Source: Ketobacter sp. MCCC 1A13808 | GTDB taxonomy: Bacteria; Pseudomonadota; Gammaproteobacteria; Pseudomonadales; Ketobacteraceae | Direction of reading: 5' to 3' | Assembly (NCBI RefSeq): GCF_009746715.1 | Contig: NZ_VRKW01000004.1 | Coordinates: 62,001 to 126,000, forward strand | Length of the DNA stretch: 64,000 nucleotides | Shown here: piece by piece, positions 26,744 to 36,578 of the stretch | Layout: the number at the start of each line of letters is the position of its first letter | Position numbering within the stretch: the first letter of the stretch is position 1 | Made by a program: the position numbers and the translations under genes | The notes under the pieces: generated by a model | Told to the model about the DNA's origin: nothing | What the model saw: only the letters and a program-made list of their open reading frames with translations | Databases searched by the model: none

Positions 26744-27547
26744 TTATTGATCGAGGCCACTGCGTAAGGATTGTATAAACCCGCCCACTTGCGTCAGCAT
26801 GGTTTGAGCATCGTTTTGGTTATTGGCAATCAGGTTTACCAAAGCACTCCCCACAACGACTCCGTCTGCATTGCGACCGATTGATCTAGCCGTTTCTGCA
26901 TCCTTGATACCAAAGCCGACCGCAATGGGCAAATCGGTTATTTTACGAATTGTTTCCAGTTTCTGATTAACCGCGTCCACATCCAGGTTTCCGGCACCGG
27001 TTACCCCTTTCAAGGAAACGTAATATAAGTAGCCCCGCCCCATCGCGGCGATCTTGGCAATACGTTTGTCACTGGTCGTCGGGGCAATCAGAAATATACT
27101 TTCAATTCCGGCTTTGTCGAAGATCTCCACCGGACCGGCAGCGGCTTCCACAGGCAGATCCACGGTAATAAGACCGTCCACACCTGCTGCTGCTGCTGCC
27201 TCCGCGAAGGTTTCGTAACCTGTGACTTCAATCGGGTTGAGATACCCCATCAGCACAACGGGCGTGGTCTGGTTGCTGGCTCGGAACTCGGCTACCATTT
27301 CCAGCACATGCGTGATTGTTGTGCCCTGCTCTAACGCCCGCTCATCCGCTAACTGGATCACGGGGCCATCGGCCATCGGATCAGAAAACGGAACGCCCAG
27401 CTCAATTATATCTGCGCCGCTCTCCACTAATTGAAGCATCAGCGGAACAGTGGCTTTCAAATTAGGATCACCGGCGGTAATAAACGGAATCAGTGCTTTT
27501 TTATTCTGTTGCTTCAAATTCTGAAGGCAAGCCTTGATACGGCTCAT
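26744..27547 (-). CDS. trpA: tryptophan synthase alpha subunit TrpA
   Basis: TrpA cleaves indole-3-glycerol phosphate and passes indole through a tunnel to TrpB. The 267-residue TIM barrel keeps the catalytic Glu49 and Asp60 at the same positions as the enteric enzyme, in [17 protein letters not shown]. It lies 22 bp after trpB. The set trpF-trpB-trpA is present here, while trpE, trpG, trpD and trpC are not in the window. Confidence 0.97.
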   Translation of the reverse strand: MSRIKACLQNLKQQNKKALIPFITAGDPNLKATVPLMLQLVESGADIIELGVPFSDPMADGPVIQLADERALEQGTTITHVLEMVAEFRASNQTTPVVLMGYLNPIEVTGYETFAEAAAAAGVDGLITVDLPVEAAAGPVEIFDKAGIESIFLIAPTTSDKRIAKIAAMGRGYLYYVSLKGVTGAGNLDVDAVNQKLETIRKITDLPIAVGFGIKDAETARSIGRNADGVVVGSALVNLIANNQNDAQTMLTQVGGFIQSLRSGLDQ

Positions 27548-27569
27548 GAATCTCTCCTCTTAGCTACCT

Positions 27570-28784
27570 TCACAAGGTAATCCCGTCGAGTTCTGCGACT
27601 GTAAGAATGTCTTTATCGCCTCGTCCTGACAGGTTCACTATGACAATCTCATCGGTTGACATTGTTGCCGCCAGCTTTTCGGCATAGGCTACGGCATGGC
27701 TGGATTCCAAGGCAGGCATAATCCCCTCAATCCGGGTCAGACTGCGGAACGCGGCCAGCGCTTCGTCGTCATTAATGGCTACATATTTGACCCGACCGCA
27801 ATCTTTTAACCAGGCATGTTCAGGGCCCACACCAGGATAATCCAAACCGGCAGAAACGGAGTGCGTCGGCAAAATCTGACCCGCGTCGTCTTCCATCAGA
27901 TAAGTCCGGTTGCCATGCAATACCCCCGGGCGACCGGCACATAAGGGAGCGGCGTGATCACCGCTGGCCAAACCCAGCCCGCCTGCTTCGACGCCGTACA
28001 TTTGCACACTCTCATCCGCCAGAAAAGGGTGAAACAAACCGATGGCATTAGAACCACCGCCCACACAAGCGACCAGCGCGTCGGGCAATTTCCCAGCCTG
28101 GGCCTGGCATTGAACTCTGGCTTCACGGCCAATCACGCATTGAAAATCTCGAACCAGCTGCGGATAGGGGTGGGGACCTGCTACCGTACCGATAATATAA
28201 AAGGTGTCGTCTACATTGGTAACCCAATCACGCATGGCTTCGTTCATGGCGTCCTTCAGGGTTTTGGTTCCCGAAGTAACGGCGGTCACCTTCGCACCCA
28301 GCAGCTTCATGCGGTATACGTTAAGTGATTGACGCTGAATATCTTCAGCGCCCATGAATACTTCACACTCCAGCCCTAAACGTGCTGCAACTGTCGCAGT
28401 TGCTACCCCGTGTTGACCTGCGCCGGTTTCAGCAATAACCCGTCGTTTGCCCGTGTACTTGGCCAGAAGCGCTTGGCCAATGGTGTTATTCACTTTATGG
28501 GCACCGGTGTGATTCAAGTCTTCACGTTTGAGATAGATTTGCGCTCCACCCACCCGTTGCGACCATCGCTCGGCATGATATAAAGGCGAAGGTCGGCCCA
28601 CATAATGAGCCAGATCTTTATCAAACGCAGCCTGAAAATCTGGATCTTTGGACAGCTTGTTATAGATCTGTTCCAGTTCATCCAGGGCGTACATTAAAGT
28701 TTCAGATACGAAGCGGCCGCCATAGGGGCCGAATTTGCCTTCCGCATCCGGCGTATTAAGAATATCACGCTCAGTTTGAGACAC
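27570..28784 (-). CDS. trpB: tryptophan synthase beta subunit TrpB
   Basis: TrpB condenses indole with serine through PLP. The 404-residue protein has the PLP lysine at Lys97 in [10 protein letters not shown]. The glycine-rich phosphate loop VGGGSNAIG and the catalytic Glu in the AETGAGQHG segment are also visible. It belongs to the common TrpB1 type. The start overlaps the end of trpF by 14 bases, and trpA follows 22 bp later, so the three genes form one unit. Confidence 0.97.
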   Translation of the reverse strand: MSQTERDILNTPDAEGKFGPYGGRFVSETLMYALDELEQIYNKLSKDPDFQAAFDKDLAHYVGRPSPLYHAERWSQRVGGAQIYLKREDLNHTGAHKVNNTIGQALLAKYTGKRRVIAETGAGQHGVATATVAARLGLECEVFMGAEDIQRQSLNVYRMKLLGAKVTAVTSGTKTLKDAMNEAMRDWVTNVDDTFYIIGTVAGPHPYPQLVRDFQCVIGREARVQCQAQAGKLPDALVACVGGGSNAIGLFHPFLADESVQMYGVEAGGLGLASGDHAAPLCAGRPGVLHGNRTYLMEDDAGQILPTHSVSAGLDYPGVGPEHAWLKDCGRVKYVAINDDEALAAFRSLTRIEGIMPALESSHAVAYAEKLAATMSTDEIVIVNLSGRGDKDILTVAELDGITL

Positions 28785-29424
28785 TGTTTACTCCTTCAAT
28801 AAAGCTGCGGATCCGTTCCGCATCTTTTTTACCTTTCTTGATAATTTGCTCTTTACCCTGCCCGACAACCAGTTCTACCCCGCCACTAACATCTACTGCC
28901 CAAGGCCGCACGTTAGTCACTGCCTTGGCAATATTTGAGGGGTCTAAACCTCCGGCCAGGATAATCGGCTTCGGAAGTTGCGGAGGGACTCGTGACCAGT
29001 CAAAAACCTGGCCAGTACCACCGGCCTTACCTGCCACAAAAGTGTCCAAAAGAATACCACGACTGCTGCCGAAAGTCTGGCAAAGGTGGACCAGATCCAC
29101 CCCTTCCTGCATGCGAATGGCCTTGATATAAGGACGCCCATATCCGCTGCATTCGGGCTCCGGCTCATCGCCATGAAACTGCAGTAAATCCAGCGGTACC
29201 TGCTGCAAGACGCTGCTTATGAATGACGGCTCTGCGTTGACGAACAGACCCACTGAGCTGGTGAAAGCAGGCAGCGCAGTGACAATCTGGCGAGCCTGCT
29301 CAATAGAGACATTGCGGGGGCTTTGCGGGTAGAAAACCAGGCCAATGGCGTCGGCACCCGCCTGCGCGGCGGCCAGAGCATCGTCCAGATTAGTAATTCC
29401 ACAAATTTTAACTCGGGTGCGCAC
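28771..29424 (-). CDS. trpF: phosphoribosylanthranilate isomerase TrpF
   Basis: TrpF converts phosphoribosylanthranilate to CdRP in tryptophan synthesis. The protein is a 217-residue TIM barrel with the catalytic Cys in VKICGITN near the N-terminus and Asp in the LLDTF strand. I chose the GTG at 29424 because GGAG lies eight bases upstream and the N-terminus then begins at the family position; an upstream TTG would add six residues. It follows truA, with a stem-loop in the 95-bp gap. Confidence 0.94.
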   Translation of the reverse strand: MRTRVKICGITNLDDALAAAQAGADAIGLVFYPQSPRNVSIEQARQIVTALPAFTSSVGLFVNAEPSFISSVLQQVPLDLLQFHGDEPEPECSGYGRPYIKAIRMQEGVDLVHLCQTFGSSRGILLDTFVAGKAGGTGQVFDWSRVPPQLPKPIILAGGLDPSNIAKAVTNVRPWAVDVSGGVELVVGQGKEQIIKKGKKDAERIRSFIEGVNSVSN

Positions 29425-29464
29425 AATCAAACTCCAGGGCAATGGGCCCGCAGTTTACCAGATT

Positions 29465-29494
29465 CCTGTCGGGTTTCGGCATCTTGCCAACAGG
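29465..29494 (-). other. stem-loop between truA and trpF
   Basis: On the minus strand the arms CCTGTTGG and CCGACAGG form eight pairs, one G-U, around 14 bases. It lies after the truA stop and about 40 bases before the trpF start. No T-run follows and no Trp-rich leader peptide is visible, so classical attenuation is not supported. Its role is unknown. Confidence 0.35.
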
Positions 29495-29518
29495 AAACAA
29501 CTGCCTATCTCAGCCGAT

Positions 29519-30307
29519 TTAAAGGGGCATAGAGGGGATATCCACACGATGAAGCGGGATTTGGTGTTCTGCAGGATAATCCACGTTCATAAAATAAAGC
29601 CCCGCTGGAGACGCAGTGACGCCACCCAACGTACGGTTGCGATGATTTAATACTTCCTCAACCCAACTCACCGGTTGCTTACCACTACCAACGGCCATCA
29701 ACACCCCGGCAACGTTCCTCACCATATGCTGCAAAAACGCATTCGCTTTGATGTCCATAATGACTAATGAACCTTTGGTCCGAATATTCAGATGATGCAC
29801 CGTACGGACCGGGGATTTCGCCTGACAGCCTTGCGCCTGGAAAGAGCTGAAGTCGTGTTTGCCGACCAGGATCTGCGCGGTGTGGTGCATTCTCTCGGCA
29901 TCCAGAGGCAAATATTGCCAGGTCAGATGGTTGATGCCCAGCGCCGGTCGCAGGGGATCGTTAAAAATGACGTAGCGATAGCTTCTGGCCTGTGCAGAGA
30001 AGCGCGCATGGAATTCATTAGAAACCGGCTTTGCCCAACGCACGGAGACACTATCGGGCAGCTGAGTATTACAGCCGAATACCCAGCCTTTATCACTTCG
30101 AACAGCCTCGGTATCAAAATGAACCACCTGACCGACGCCATGGACTCCGGTATCAGTTCGGCCGGCACAAATTACCCTGACCGGATGATTGGCCACTTTA
30201 CTCAGCGCCGTTTCCAGTTTCTCCTGGACTGTTTCTGTTTGGTGCTTCTGACGCTGCCAGCCATGAAAGTGACTGCCATCGTACTCCACACCCATGGCCA
30301 CTCTCAT
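29519..30307 (-). CDS. truA: tRNA pseudouridine(38-40) synthase TruA
   Basis: TruA makes pseudouridine at positions 38-40 of the tRNA anticodon arm. The 262-residue protein carries the catalytic Asp52 in AGRTDTGVHG. The N-terminus MRVAMGVEYDGSHFHGW is typical. It lies between fimV and trpF, as in Pseudomonas. The fimV terminator upstream suggests it has its own promoter. Confidence 0.96.
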   Translation of the reverse strand: MRVAMGVEYDGSHFHGWQRQKHQTETVQEKLETALSKVANHPVRVICAGRTDTGVHGVGQVVHFDTEAVRSDKGWVFGCNTQLPDSVSVRWAKPVSNEFHARFSAQARSYRYVIFNDPLRPALGINHLTWQYLPLDAERMHHTAQILVGKHDFSSFQAQGCQAKSPVRTVHHLNIRTKGSLVIMDIKANAFLQHMVRNVAGVLMAVGSGKQPVSWVEEVLNHRNRTLGGVTASPAGLYFMNVDYPAEHQIPLHRVDIPSMPL

Positions 30308-30354
30308 GTCTTATTTCTCACATAATCCTGAACAGGCTGTACATAATCGGTGGA

Positions 30355-30386
30355 ATAAAAAAAGAGGGCCGGTTGGGCCCTCTTTT
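30355..30386 (-). terminator. Rho-independent terminator after fimV
   Basis: On the minus strand an 11-base stem (AAAAGAGGGCC with GGCCCTCTTTT) closes a five-base loop and continues into a T-rich run. It starts 30 bp after the fimV stop and separates fimV from truA. Confidence 0.9.
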
Positions 30387-30415
30387 GCGGATGTTACGTT
30401 TTCTGATGTTTAGGA

Positions 30416-33400
30416 TCAAGACTCCAGGCGAATGAGAAGGTCCTTCGCCTCTTGCTTCTGACTGTCATTACCTTCAATCATCACCTCGTCAAGAATATCC
30501 TTTGCACCCTCTCTATCACCCATATCAATATAGGCACGGGCCAGATCGAGCTTGGTAGAAGCTTCGTCTTCGTCGGACAGGAAATCCAGGTCGTCTCCGG
30601 AGTCAGCCATGTCATTGGCCGCAGGCGGCAATTCCAGGCCCGATGTATCAGAAGACGCCGGCAGCTCATCGACAAAATCATCTGCCCCAAAGTCATCAGA
30701 CTCGGTCACCACACTATCAGTTGAGCTGGTGGACAAAAAGTCTCCGTCGAGATCCAAATCCAATTCGTCTGCAAGCTGCGCAGCCGATTGCGAGTCGATC
30801 AGAGGCTCGTCGTCATCTGCGTCTGCGGGTGCTTCAAAGGAATCCAACAGCGAATCAGGCTCAACCGTGGGTACTTCGGGTGCAGATTCCGAACTGTCAA
30901 AATCCAGATCGAAATCCATTGCAGAGTCATCACCCGCTAGCGGCGTTTCGGGAGCCGTTGCGTCCGGCACCTCGTCCAGGCTACCAGAACCGTCAAACTC
31001 CAGGCTGCTATCCAACGGAGGAGTTTCCTCATTACTGCCGGAGTCCGGCACATCATCCAATGAGAAATCGGTATCGAAATCCATTGTGGTGTCGTCCGTC
31101 GCGTCGGCTACAGGCAACTCCGATGCTGAATTAGCCTCGTCCTCTAATTCAAGATTCAGATCGAAATCGAGACCAGCAACTTCGTCGGTAGTGGTGGATG
31201 CGGCATCAGAGTCAAGCGCTGAATCGGCGTCTCTAAGCTCATCCAAATCAAAGTCAAGATCGGTTTCGGACTCTGCGGTTACATCGTTTGGCGCGTCAGA
31301 TTCACTGATATCAAAATCGAAAGAATCCGGCGCATCAGGAGCTGAAGACTCTGCCAGGTCCGGCGCCGACAGAATAACGGTGTCATCGTCGTCCTGCACA
31401 TCAGAAACCGGACGATCAAACTCTGAAGTTTCAAAGTCGGAAGTTTCAAAGTCCGAAGCTTCAAAGTCGGAACCGGATAAATCGGAATCGAACGATTCAA
31501 ACGAATCGGTTTCTTCCGCAATGGGCGCGCCATCATCCAGATTAATTTTCGCTTTTAATTCGTTCGCTTTTGCCAGGTCAGAAGCATCTCCGAGCGATTG
31601 GATCGCAGCGTAGTGCGTCATAAAGGTGTCAGGCTCGTTCGCTTCAGCGCAAACTTCACATAGCTTAAGCCGGATATCCGATCTGTTAGGCTCTTTAACC
31701 GCAGCATTCTCCAGCATTTCGATGGCCTGCGGGAATCGACCATAGGCAATATAAATATCAGCTTCGCCGATTACATCGCTGGTTTGAGCCACCGTTTCTT
31801 CATCGGCGCTGGCCTCCACTGCCTCTTCAAAATCATCATCCGAATCCAGATCCACTGAATCCAACTGCAACATGGCGTCGTCTTGCGAGTCCGGCAGCTG
31901 GAAGTCTTCGACCATGTCCTCTTCCAACTCGTCATCACCCTGCTTTTTACGCAGTGCAATCAAACCGAGCAAAATTAACAGTACGATGGCGCCACCACCG
32001 GCAGCCAGATAAAGCGGGTTTTGCATTAGTTGTTGCAAAATACCCGGGTTTTCCGCAACCGGTTCAGGAATCGGTTGGGGTTGCTGCTCAGCAGGCTCCT
32101 CCATTATTACGCCCACGGCCGAAATCTCTTCGGACTCGGGTTCAACTTCGGGTTCCGCTGTAGCGGAATCCTGCTCTTCTTCAGAGGTATCCGCGTCGGC
32201 AACGACTTCGTCCTGGTAGTTGTAATCAACTTCCTCTTCGGTCACTACCTCTTCTTCAATAATTTCTTCTGGTACCGGTTCCATGGCGTCGTCGACGACC
32301 ATAGGGGGTGTTTCGACACCGGTGTCAGCATCGGCTTCTGCCGCTTCTGCCGCTTGCTGTTGCTCAAGCTCCCGCAGCTTGGCTTGCAGCGCAGCAATTT
32401 GTTCGTCTTTGAGCGTGAGTACCTTTTCTGAAGTGTCCAGCTGATCTTCCAAATCATTCACGCGCAGCTGAAGTTCTTCTTTTTCCAGCTTGAACTTATC
32501 AATATTTTCTTCAGCCACGGCAAGATCGTTACGCAGGTTGCCATTTTCGGCTGTTCCGCTTCCGCTTTGCCCTGACCCGGCACCGCCATCAGCACCTGAA
32601 ACCAGTTTTAGTCGCGCAGATTCATCGGAGGGGGCAGGCTCCTGCTCCCGGGTCACACTGCGTCCACTCAGATCGACTTGCCGGGTATCTGCCTCTGTTG
32701 TAATACCTCGGTTGGCCAGCTTTTCGCGCCACAAACGGTTTTGCTCTCCAGCCATAGCAATGGCTTCCCGGCTTGTGAGCGACATCGCCTCCTCTTCCGT
32801 GGGGGCACGCAACACCTGGCCTTTCTTAAGCAGGTTAATGTTGTTGTCGATGAAGGCGTCCGGGTTGATTCGCTGGATCGCCATCATGGTTTGCTGAATA
32901 TTGACTTTATCCGATGGCTTCATATCAGTGGCAATTGCCCACAAACTGTCATTGCTGCCAATGGTGTGGGTTTCTACCTGGGGGGAACCGCCGGAAGAAT
33001 TTTGCGCGTAGGTGCCGCTGCTGTAGGTTTGCTGTTGGTCTGCCGCTTCGTAACTTGGTACTGATTTAGTGGCGGTCGCTGCGCGGGTTGGCTGCGTGAC
33101 CGGCGCCGCTGTTTGAGAGCTATAAACAGGCGGGTCCAGCAGGAGCGTGTATTCTCTCAACAAGCGGCCTGCAGGCCAGTTCACTTCTACTAGAAAATTC
33201 AGGAAAGGTTCTTTAACCGGTTTGCTGGAACTGATCCGGATGACCGATTTGCCCTTTTCGTTCACGACCACTTTGAACTTCAGATCCGTGAGAAAGTGAT
33301 AACGCTCAATGTGAGAATTGGCAAAATCGTTTTCGTTGGCCAGCGTAGGTAAAATTTCTGTCGAGGTGAGCTCCCGAACCTGCACTAATTCGATTTCTGC

Positions 33401-33517
33401 ATCCAGGGGTTCACTCAGAGCAGAATTGAGTTTGATTTCACCCAAACCCAGTGCGTTTGCCAATCCGGGAATAAAGACACCGACACCAAGCATTGCAGCG
33501 GCAAGTTTACGAACCAT
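30416..33517 (-). CDS. fimV: FimV-type peptidoglycan-binding LysM protein
   Basis: FimV is an inner-membrane hub protein that in Pseudomonas supports type IV pilus secretin assembly, polar localisation and cAMP signalling. The 1033-residue protein has a signal peptide (about residues 1-22) and the FimV N-terminal domain. Next come a LysM domain (about 183-238), a coiled coil (about 330-395) and a membrane segment near residues 500-518. A very acidic cytoplasmic region follows, ending in the conserved FimV C-terminal helices with TPR-like pattern. The acidic region includes short tandem repeats (31425-31484). It sits between asd and truA, the Pseudomonas location. No pilus genes are in the window. 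Confidence 0.95.
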   Translation of the reverse strand: MVRKLAAAMLGVGVFIPGLANALGLGEIKLNSALSEPLDAEIELVQVRELTSTEILPTLANENDFANSHIERYHFLTDLKFKVVVNEKGKSVIRISSSKPVKEPFLNFLVEVNWPAGRLLREYTLLLDPPVYSSQTAAPVTQPTRAATATKSVPSYEAADQQQTYSSGTYAQNSSGGSPQVETHTIGSNDSLWAIATDMKPSDKVNIQQTMMAIQRINPDAFIDNNINLLKKGQVLRAPTEEEAMSLTSREAIAMAGEQNRLWREKLANRGITTEADTRQVDLSGRSVTREQEPAPSDESARLKLVSGADGGAGSGQSGSGTAENGNLRNDLAVAEENIDKFKLEKEELQLRVNDLEDQLDTSEKVLTLKDEQIAALQAKLRELEQQQAAEAAEADADTGVETPPMVVDDAMEPVPEEIIEEEVVTEEEVDYNYQDEVVADADTSEEEQDSATAEPEVEPESEEISAVGVIMEEPAEQQPQPIPEPVAENPGILQQLMQNPLYLAAGGGAIVLLILLGLIALRKKQGDDELEEDMVEDFQLPDSQDDAMLQLDSVDLDSDDDFEEAVEASADEETVAQTSDVIGEADIYIAYGRFPQAIEMLENAAVKEPNRSDIRLKLCEVCAEANEPDTFMTHYAAIQSLGDASDLAKANELKAKINLDDGAPIAEETDSFESFDSDLSGSDFEASDFETSDFETSEFDRPVSDVQDDDDTVILSAPDLAESSAPDAPDSFDFDISESDAPNDVTAESETDLDFDLDELRDADSALDSDAASTTTDEVAGLDFDLNLELEDEANSASELPVADATDDTTMDFDTDFSLDDVPDSGSNEETPPLDSSLEFDGSGSLDEVPDATAPETPLAGDDSAMDFDLDFDSSESAPEVPTVEPDSLLDSFEAPADADDDEPLIDSQSAAQLADELDLDLDGDFLSTSSTDSVVTESDDFGADDFVDELPASSDTSGLELPPAANDMADSGDDLDFLSDEDEASTKLDLARAYIDMGDREGAKDILDEVMIEGNDSQKQEAKDLLIRLES
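31425..31484 (-). repeat. 15-bp tandem repeat inside fimV
   Basis: Three near-identical 15-bp units (consensus GAAGTTTCAAAGTCG on the plus strand) and a fourth, more diverged unit encode repeats of Ser-Asp-Phe-Glu-Thr/Ala. Length is a multiple of three, so copy-number change would keep the frame. Confidence 0.8.
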
Positions 33518-33752
33518 TCATCTAATCCTTTGCTCAATTCGACCACTGGACAGCATAGCCATCCTATTGATTTTATGAAATTTGTTTCACAGCTTACTTT
33601 ATAACAAGCTTAGGAGAGCCCTGCAAAATCAGAAGCTACCCCCTAATAAGGATAGCTTTCAATTTATGGTTGTCAGGCAAATTCTCGAATAATCGTGACG
33701 GAGTTAGCTGATTAAACTAGAACCAACCTGACAAGATGGAGGTAAGTATCAA

Positions 33753-34775
33753 TTATATGTAGTCTTTTATCAACTTTTCGGCAATCTGAACACTATTTGT
33801 TGCAGCACCTTTGCGAACATTGTCCGCTACAACCCACATATCGATGCCTCTGGGATGAGAAATATCTTCCCGTATGCGGCCGACAAAAGTTTCATCATTA
33901 TCAGTCGCTTCCGTTACCGCTGTAGGATAGCCGCCCGCTTCGAGCGCATCCATCACCTGCACGCCGGGTGCCTTTTCTAACAGTTCACGCACCGCCGCCG
34001 CCGAAATCTTATCGCGGGTTTCAATATGCACGGCCTCTGAATGACCATAGAACACCGGAATACGAACGCAAGTCGGGTTGACCTGGATGGCGTCATCCCC
34101 CAGAATTTTTTTCGTCTCCCACACCATTTTCATTTCTTCTTTGGTGTAACCGTTTTCCTGAAACACATCGATTTGCGGCAACGCGTTGAACGCTATTTGC
34201 TTTGGATACACGCTCGCCGTTGCGGCTTGTCCGTTCAACAGATTACGTGTCTGGACCGCCAGTTCCTCGATGGCTTCTTTTCCGGTACCGGAAACCGCCT
34301 GATAGGTTGCCACATTAATGCGTTCAATGCCGACTGCATCGTATATCGGCTTCAGCGCAACCATCATCTGGATGGTCGAGCAATTTGGGTTGGCAATAAT
34401 GCCGCGGGTTTTGTATTGCGCAATTTTCTCCGGATTCACTTCCGGTACGACCAACGGAATATCGTCTTCATAGCGATAGTGTGAGGTATTGTCGATAACA
34501 ACACACCCGGCCGCCGCCGCTTTCGGCGCAAACTCTGCAGAGATGGAACCACCCGCAGAGAACAAGCCAATTTGTACTTTGGAGAAATCAAAGTTCGCCA
34601 GGTTTTGCACCCGCACATTCTTGCCTTTGAACTGAACGACTTTCCCTTCCGAGCGCTCGCTGGCCAGCGCATATAAAGTACCCACCGGAAAATTTCGTTC
34701 TTCAAGAACCCGGATCATTGTCTCGCCGACAGCACCGGTGGCGCCAACGACAGCTACATCATAAGTTTTAGTCAT
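33753..34775 (-). CDS. asd: aspartate-semialdehyde dehydrogenase Asd
   Basis: Asd reduces aspartyl phosphate with NADPH, feeding lysine, methionine, threonine and diaminopimelate. The 340-residue protein has the NADP loop GATGAVGE at residues 11-18. The nucleophile is Cys132 in NPNCSTIQ, and the later VSGTGKEA segment is typical of the shorter bacterial subfamily. It follows leuB by 19 bp on the same strand. Confidence 0.96.
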   Translation of the reverse strand: MTKTYDVAVVGATGAVGETMIRVLEERNFPVGTLYALASERSEGKVVQFKGKNVRVQNLANFDFSKVQIGLFSAGGSISAEFAPKAAAAGCVVIDNTSHYRYEDDIPLVVPEVNPEKIAQYKTRGIIANPNCSTIQMMVALKPIYDAVGIERINVATYQAVSGTGKEAIEELAVQTRNLLNGQAATASVYPKQIAFNALPQIDVFQENGYTKEEMKMVWETKKILGDDAIQVNPTCVRIPVFYGHSEAVHIETRDKISAAAVRELLEKAPGVQVMDALEAGGYPTAVTEATDNDETFVGRIREDISHPRGIDMWVVADNVRKGAATNSVQIAEKLIKDYI

Positions 34776-34794
34776 GGTTTACTTACTCTTAAAA

Positions 34795-35880
34795 TCAATT
34801 TTGTGCGTTGAGAGCGTTGAGTACTGCGGCCCCCATTTCTGCTGTGCTCACCTTCTGGTCCGTCCCGGTTGCAATATCGGCGGTCCGGTAACCTTGCTCA
34901 AGCACCGTATTTACTGCCTGTTCTATACGAACTGCAGCAGCGTCCAAATTAAGTGAGTAGCGCAGCATCATAGCAGCGGATAACAACGTTGCTAAGGGGT
35001 TAGCCAAGCCTTTTCCGGCAATATCCGGCGCAGAACCGTGACAGGGCTCGTACATGCCCTTGCTGTTTTGGTCCAGGGATGCTGAGGGCAGCATACCGAT
35101 GGATCCGGTCAACATGGCCGCCGCGTCGGACAGTATATCGCCGAACATATTGCCGGTAACGATAACATCAAACTGTTTTGGTGCCCTGATTAGCTGCATG
35201 GCTGCGTTATCCACATACATGTGACTTAGCTCCACCTCAGGATACTCTTTGCCGAGATCGGTAATGACCTCACGCCAAAGCTCGGTCACTTCAAGCACAT
35301 TGGCCTTATCAACACTGCACAGTTTTTTGTTGCGTTTCATGGCGGTCTCAAATGCGAGCCGCCCTATGCGTTTTATTTCCGACTCGGAATAGACGTAGGT
35401 GTTGAAACCCTGCCGTTCGCCATTCTCCAACGTACGGATTCCGCGAGGTTGACCAAAGTAAATCCCACCGGTGAGTTCACGCACTATCACAATATCCAGG
35501 CCAGATACCAGATCAGGCTTTAGGCTGGAGGCTTCGACTAACTGGGGATAAAGTATTGCGGGCCTTAGATTACCGAACAATTCCAGATTGGAGCGTAAGC
35601 CCAACAGGCCTTTTTCCGGCCGGATAGCCATATCCAGCGACTCCCATTGCGGACCGCCTATGGCACCGAACAGAATTGCATCCGCTGCCTTGGCCATCGC
35701 AAGGGTTTCCGTCGGAAGCGGTCCACCGGTAGCATCAATCGCAGCACCACCCACCAGGGCCTGTTCCAGCTCCAGCCCGAGGTTATCTGCTTGGTTCAGG
35801 TAATTGAGCACGGCAACGGCCTGTTCCATAATTTCGGGACCGATACCATCGCCGGGCAAAATCAGAATTTTCTTAGACAT
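34795..35880 (-). CDS. leuB: 3-isopropylmalate dehydrogenase LeuB
   Basis: LeuB oxidises and decarboxylates 3-isopropylmalate with NAD in leucine synthesis. The 361-residue protein starts with the usual [12 protein letters not shown]. It has the metal-binding and substrate segments [15 protein letters not shown] and [12 protein letters not shown]-type GSAPDIAG. It forms leuC-leuD-leuB with its neighbours; the leuD-leuB gap is 34 bp. leuA is not in the window. Confidence 0.97.
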   Translation of the reverse strand: MSKKILILPGDGIGPEIMEQAVAVLNYLNQADNLGLELEQALVGGAAIDATGGPLPTETLAMAKAADAILFGAIGGPQWESLDMAIRPEKGLLGLRSNLELFGNLRPAILYPQLVEASSLKPDLVSGLDIVIVRELTGGIYFGQPRGIRTLENGERQGFNTYVYSESEIKRIGRLAFETAMKRNKKLCSVDKANVLEVTELWREVITDLGKEYPEVELSHMYVDNAAMQLIRAPKQFDVIVTGNMFGDILSDAAAMLTGSIGMLPSASLDQNSKGMYEPCHGSAPDIAGKGLANPLATLLSAAMMLRYSLNLDAAAVRIEQAVNTVLEQGYRTADIATGTDQKVSTAEMGAAVLNALNAQN

Positions 35881-35914
35881 TGAACCTGTACACCTGTAAC
35901 TAATAATTTAAAGA

Positions 35915-36562
35915 TTATTTAATGGCATCGAATAGCCAGGGCGCATCGCTGCGGCGCTGGGCTTCGTATTCTTTAATGGTATCTGCGTCTTGCAGGGTCA
36001 GGCCGATGTCGTCCAGGCCTTCGAGCAGACAATGCTTGCGGAATGGATCCACTTCAAAGGGAATCTGTTCGCCACCCGCTTTGATAATGATCTGATTGGC
36101 CAGGTCTATGGTCAGCTTATAGCCCTCATTCGCTTCCACCTCGGCAAACAGCTGATCAATTATATGTTCTTCCAGTACAATAGGTAACAAACCGTTCTTA
36201 AAACTATTGTTAAAGAATATATCGGCAAAGCTAGGGGCCAGAACCGTGCGAAATCCGAAATCCGTTAACGCCCAGGGCGCATGTTCCCGGCTCGAACCGC
36301 AACCGAAATTGCGCCTTGCCAATAAAATGCCGGCATTTTTATAGCGCGGTTTATTGAGTACGAAATCAGTATTAATCGGTCTTCCGGCACAATCCTGCCC
36401 AGGCTGGCCTTCATCAAGATAACGTAATTCATCGAACAGATTAGGTCCAAAACCAGTGCGTTTAATGGATTTCAAAAACTGTTTTGGGATAATCAAATCC
36501 GTATCGACATTTGCCCGGTCTAAGGGTGCCACAATGCCTTCGAACAAAGTGTACTTTTCCAT
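35915..36562 (-). CDS. leuD: 3-isopropylmalate dehydratase small subunit LeuD
   Basis: LeuD is the swivel-domain subunit that pairs with LeuC to isomerise isopropylmalate. I chose the ATG at 36562 (215 aa). AGGAG lies about eight bases upstream, and the protein then begins with the family start, leading to [13 protein letters not shown]. The frame stays open 60 codons further upstream, but that part overlaps leuC and looks unlike LeuD. The [13 protein letters not shown] segment is the conserved swivel loop. It lies 16 bp after leuC. Confidence 0.96.
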   Translation of the reverse strand: MEKYTLFEGIVAPLDRANVDTDLIIPKQFLKSIKRTGFGPNLFDELRYLDEGQPGQDCAGRPINTDFVLNKPRYKNAGILLARRNFGCGSSREHAPWALTDFGFRTVLAPSFADIFFNNSFKNGLLPIVLEEHIIDQLFAEVEANEGYKLTIDLANQIIIKAGGEQIPFEVDPFRKHCLLEGLDDIGLTLQDADTIKEYEAQRRSDAPWLFDAIK

Positions 36563-36578
36563 TCTAGTGCTCCTGTGA

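Noticed and set aside
29792-30325. 177-codon plus-strand open frame
   Set aside because: Antisense to truA and has no recognisable motif.
30552-31613. 353-codon plus-strand open frame, Ser-rich
   Set aside because: It is antisense to the acidic region of fimV; Asp and Glu codons read as Ser-rich on the other strand, and no ribosome site or family pattern supports it.
33670-33734. TTGTCAGG / CCTGACAA dyad between asd and fimV
   Set aside because: Arms are 49 bases apart and short; may be chance, no further signal.
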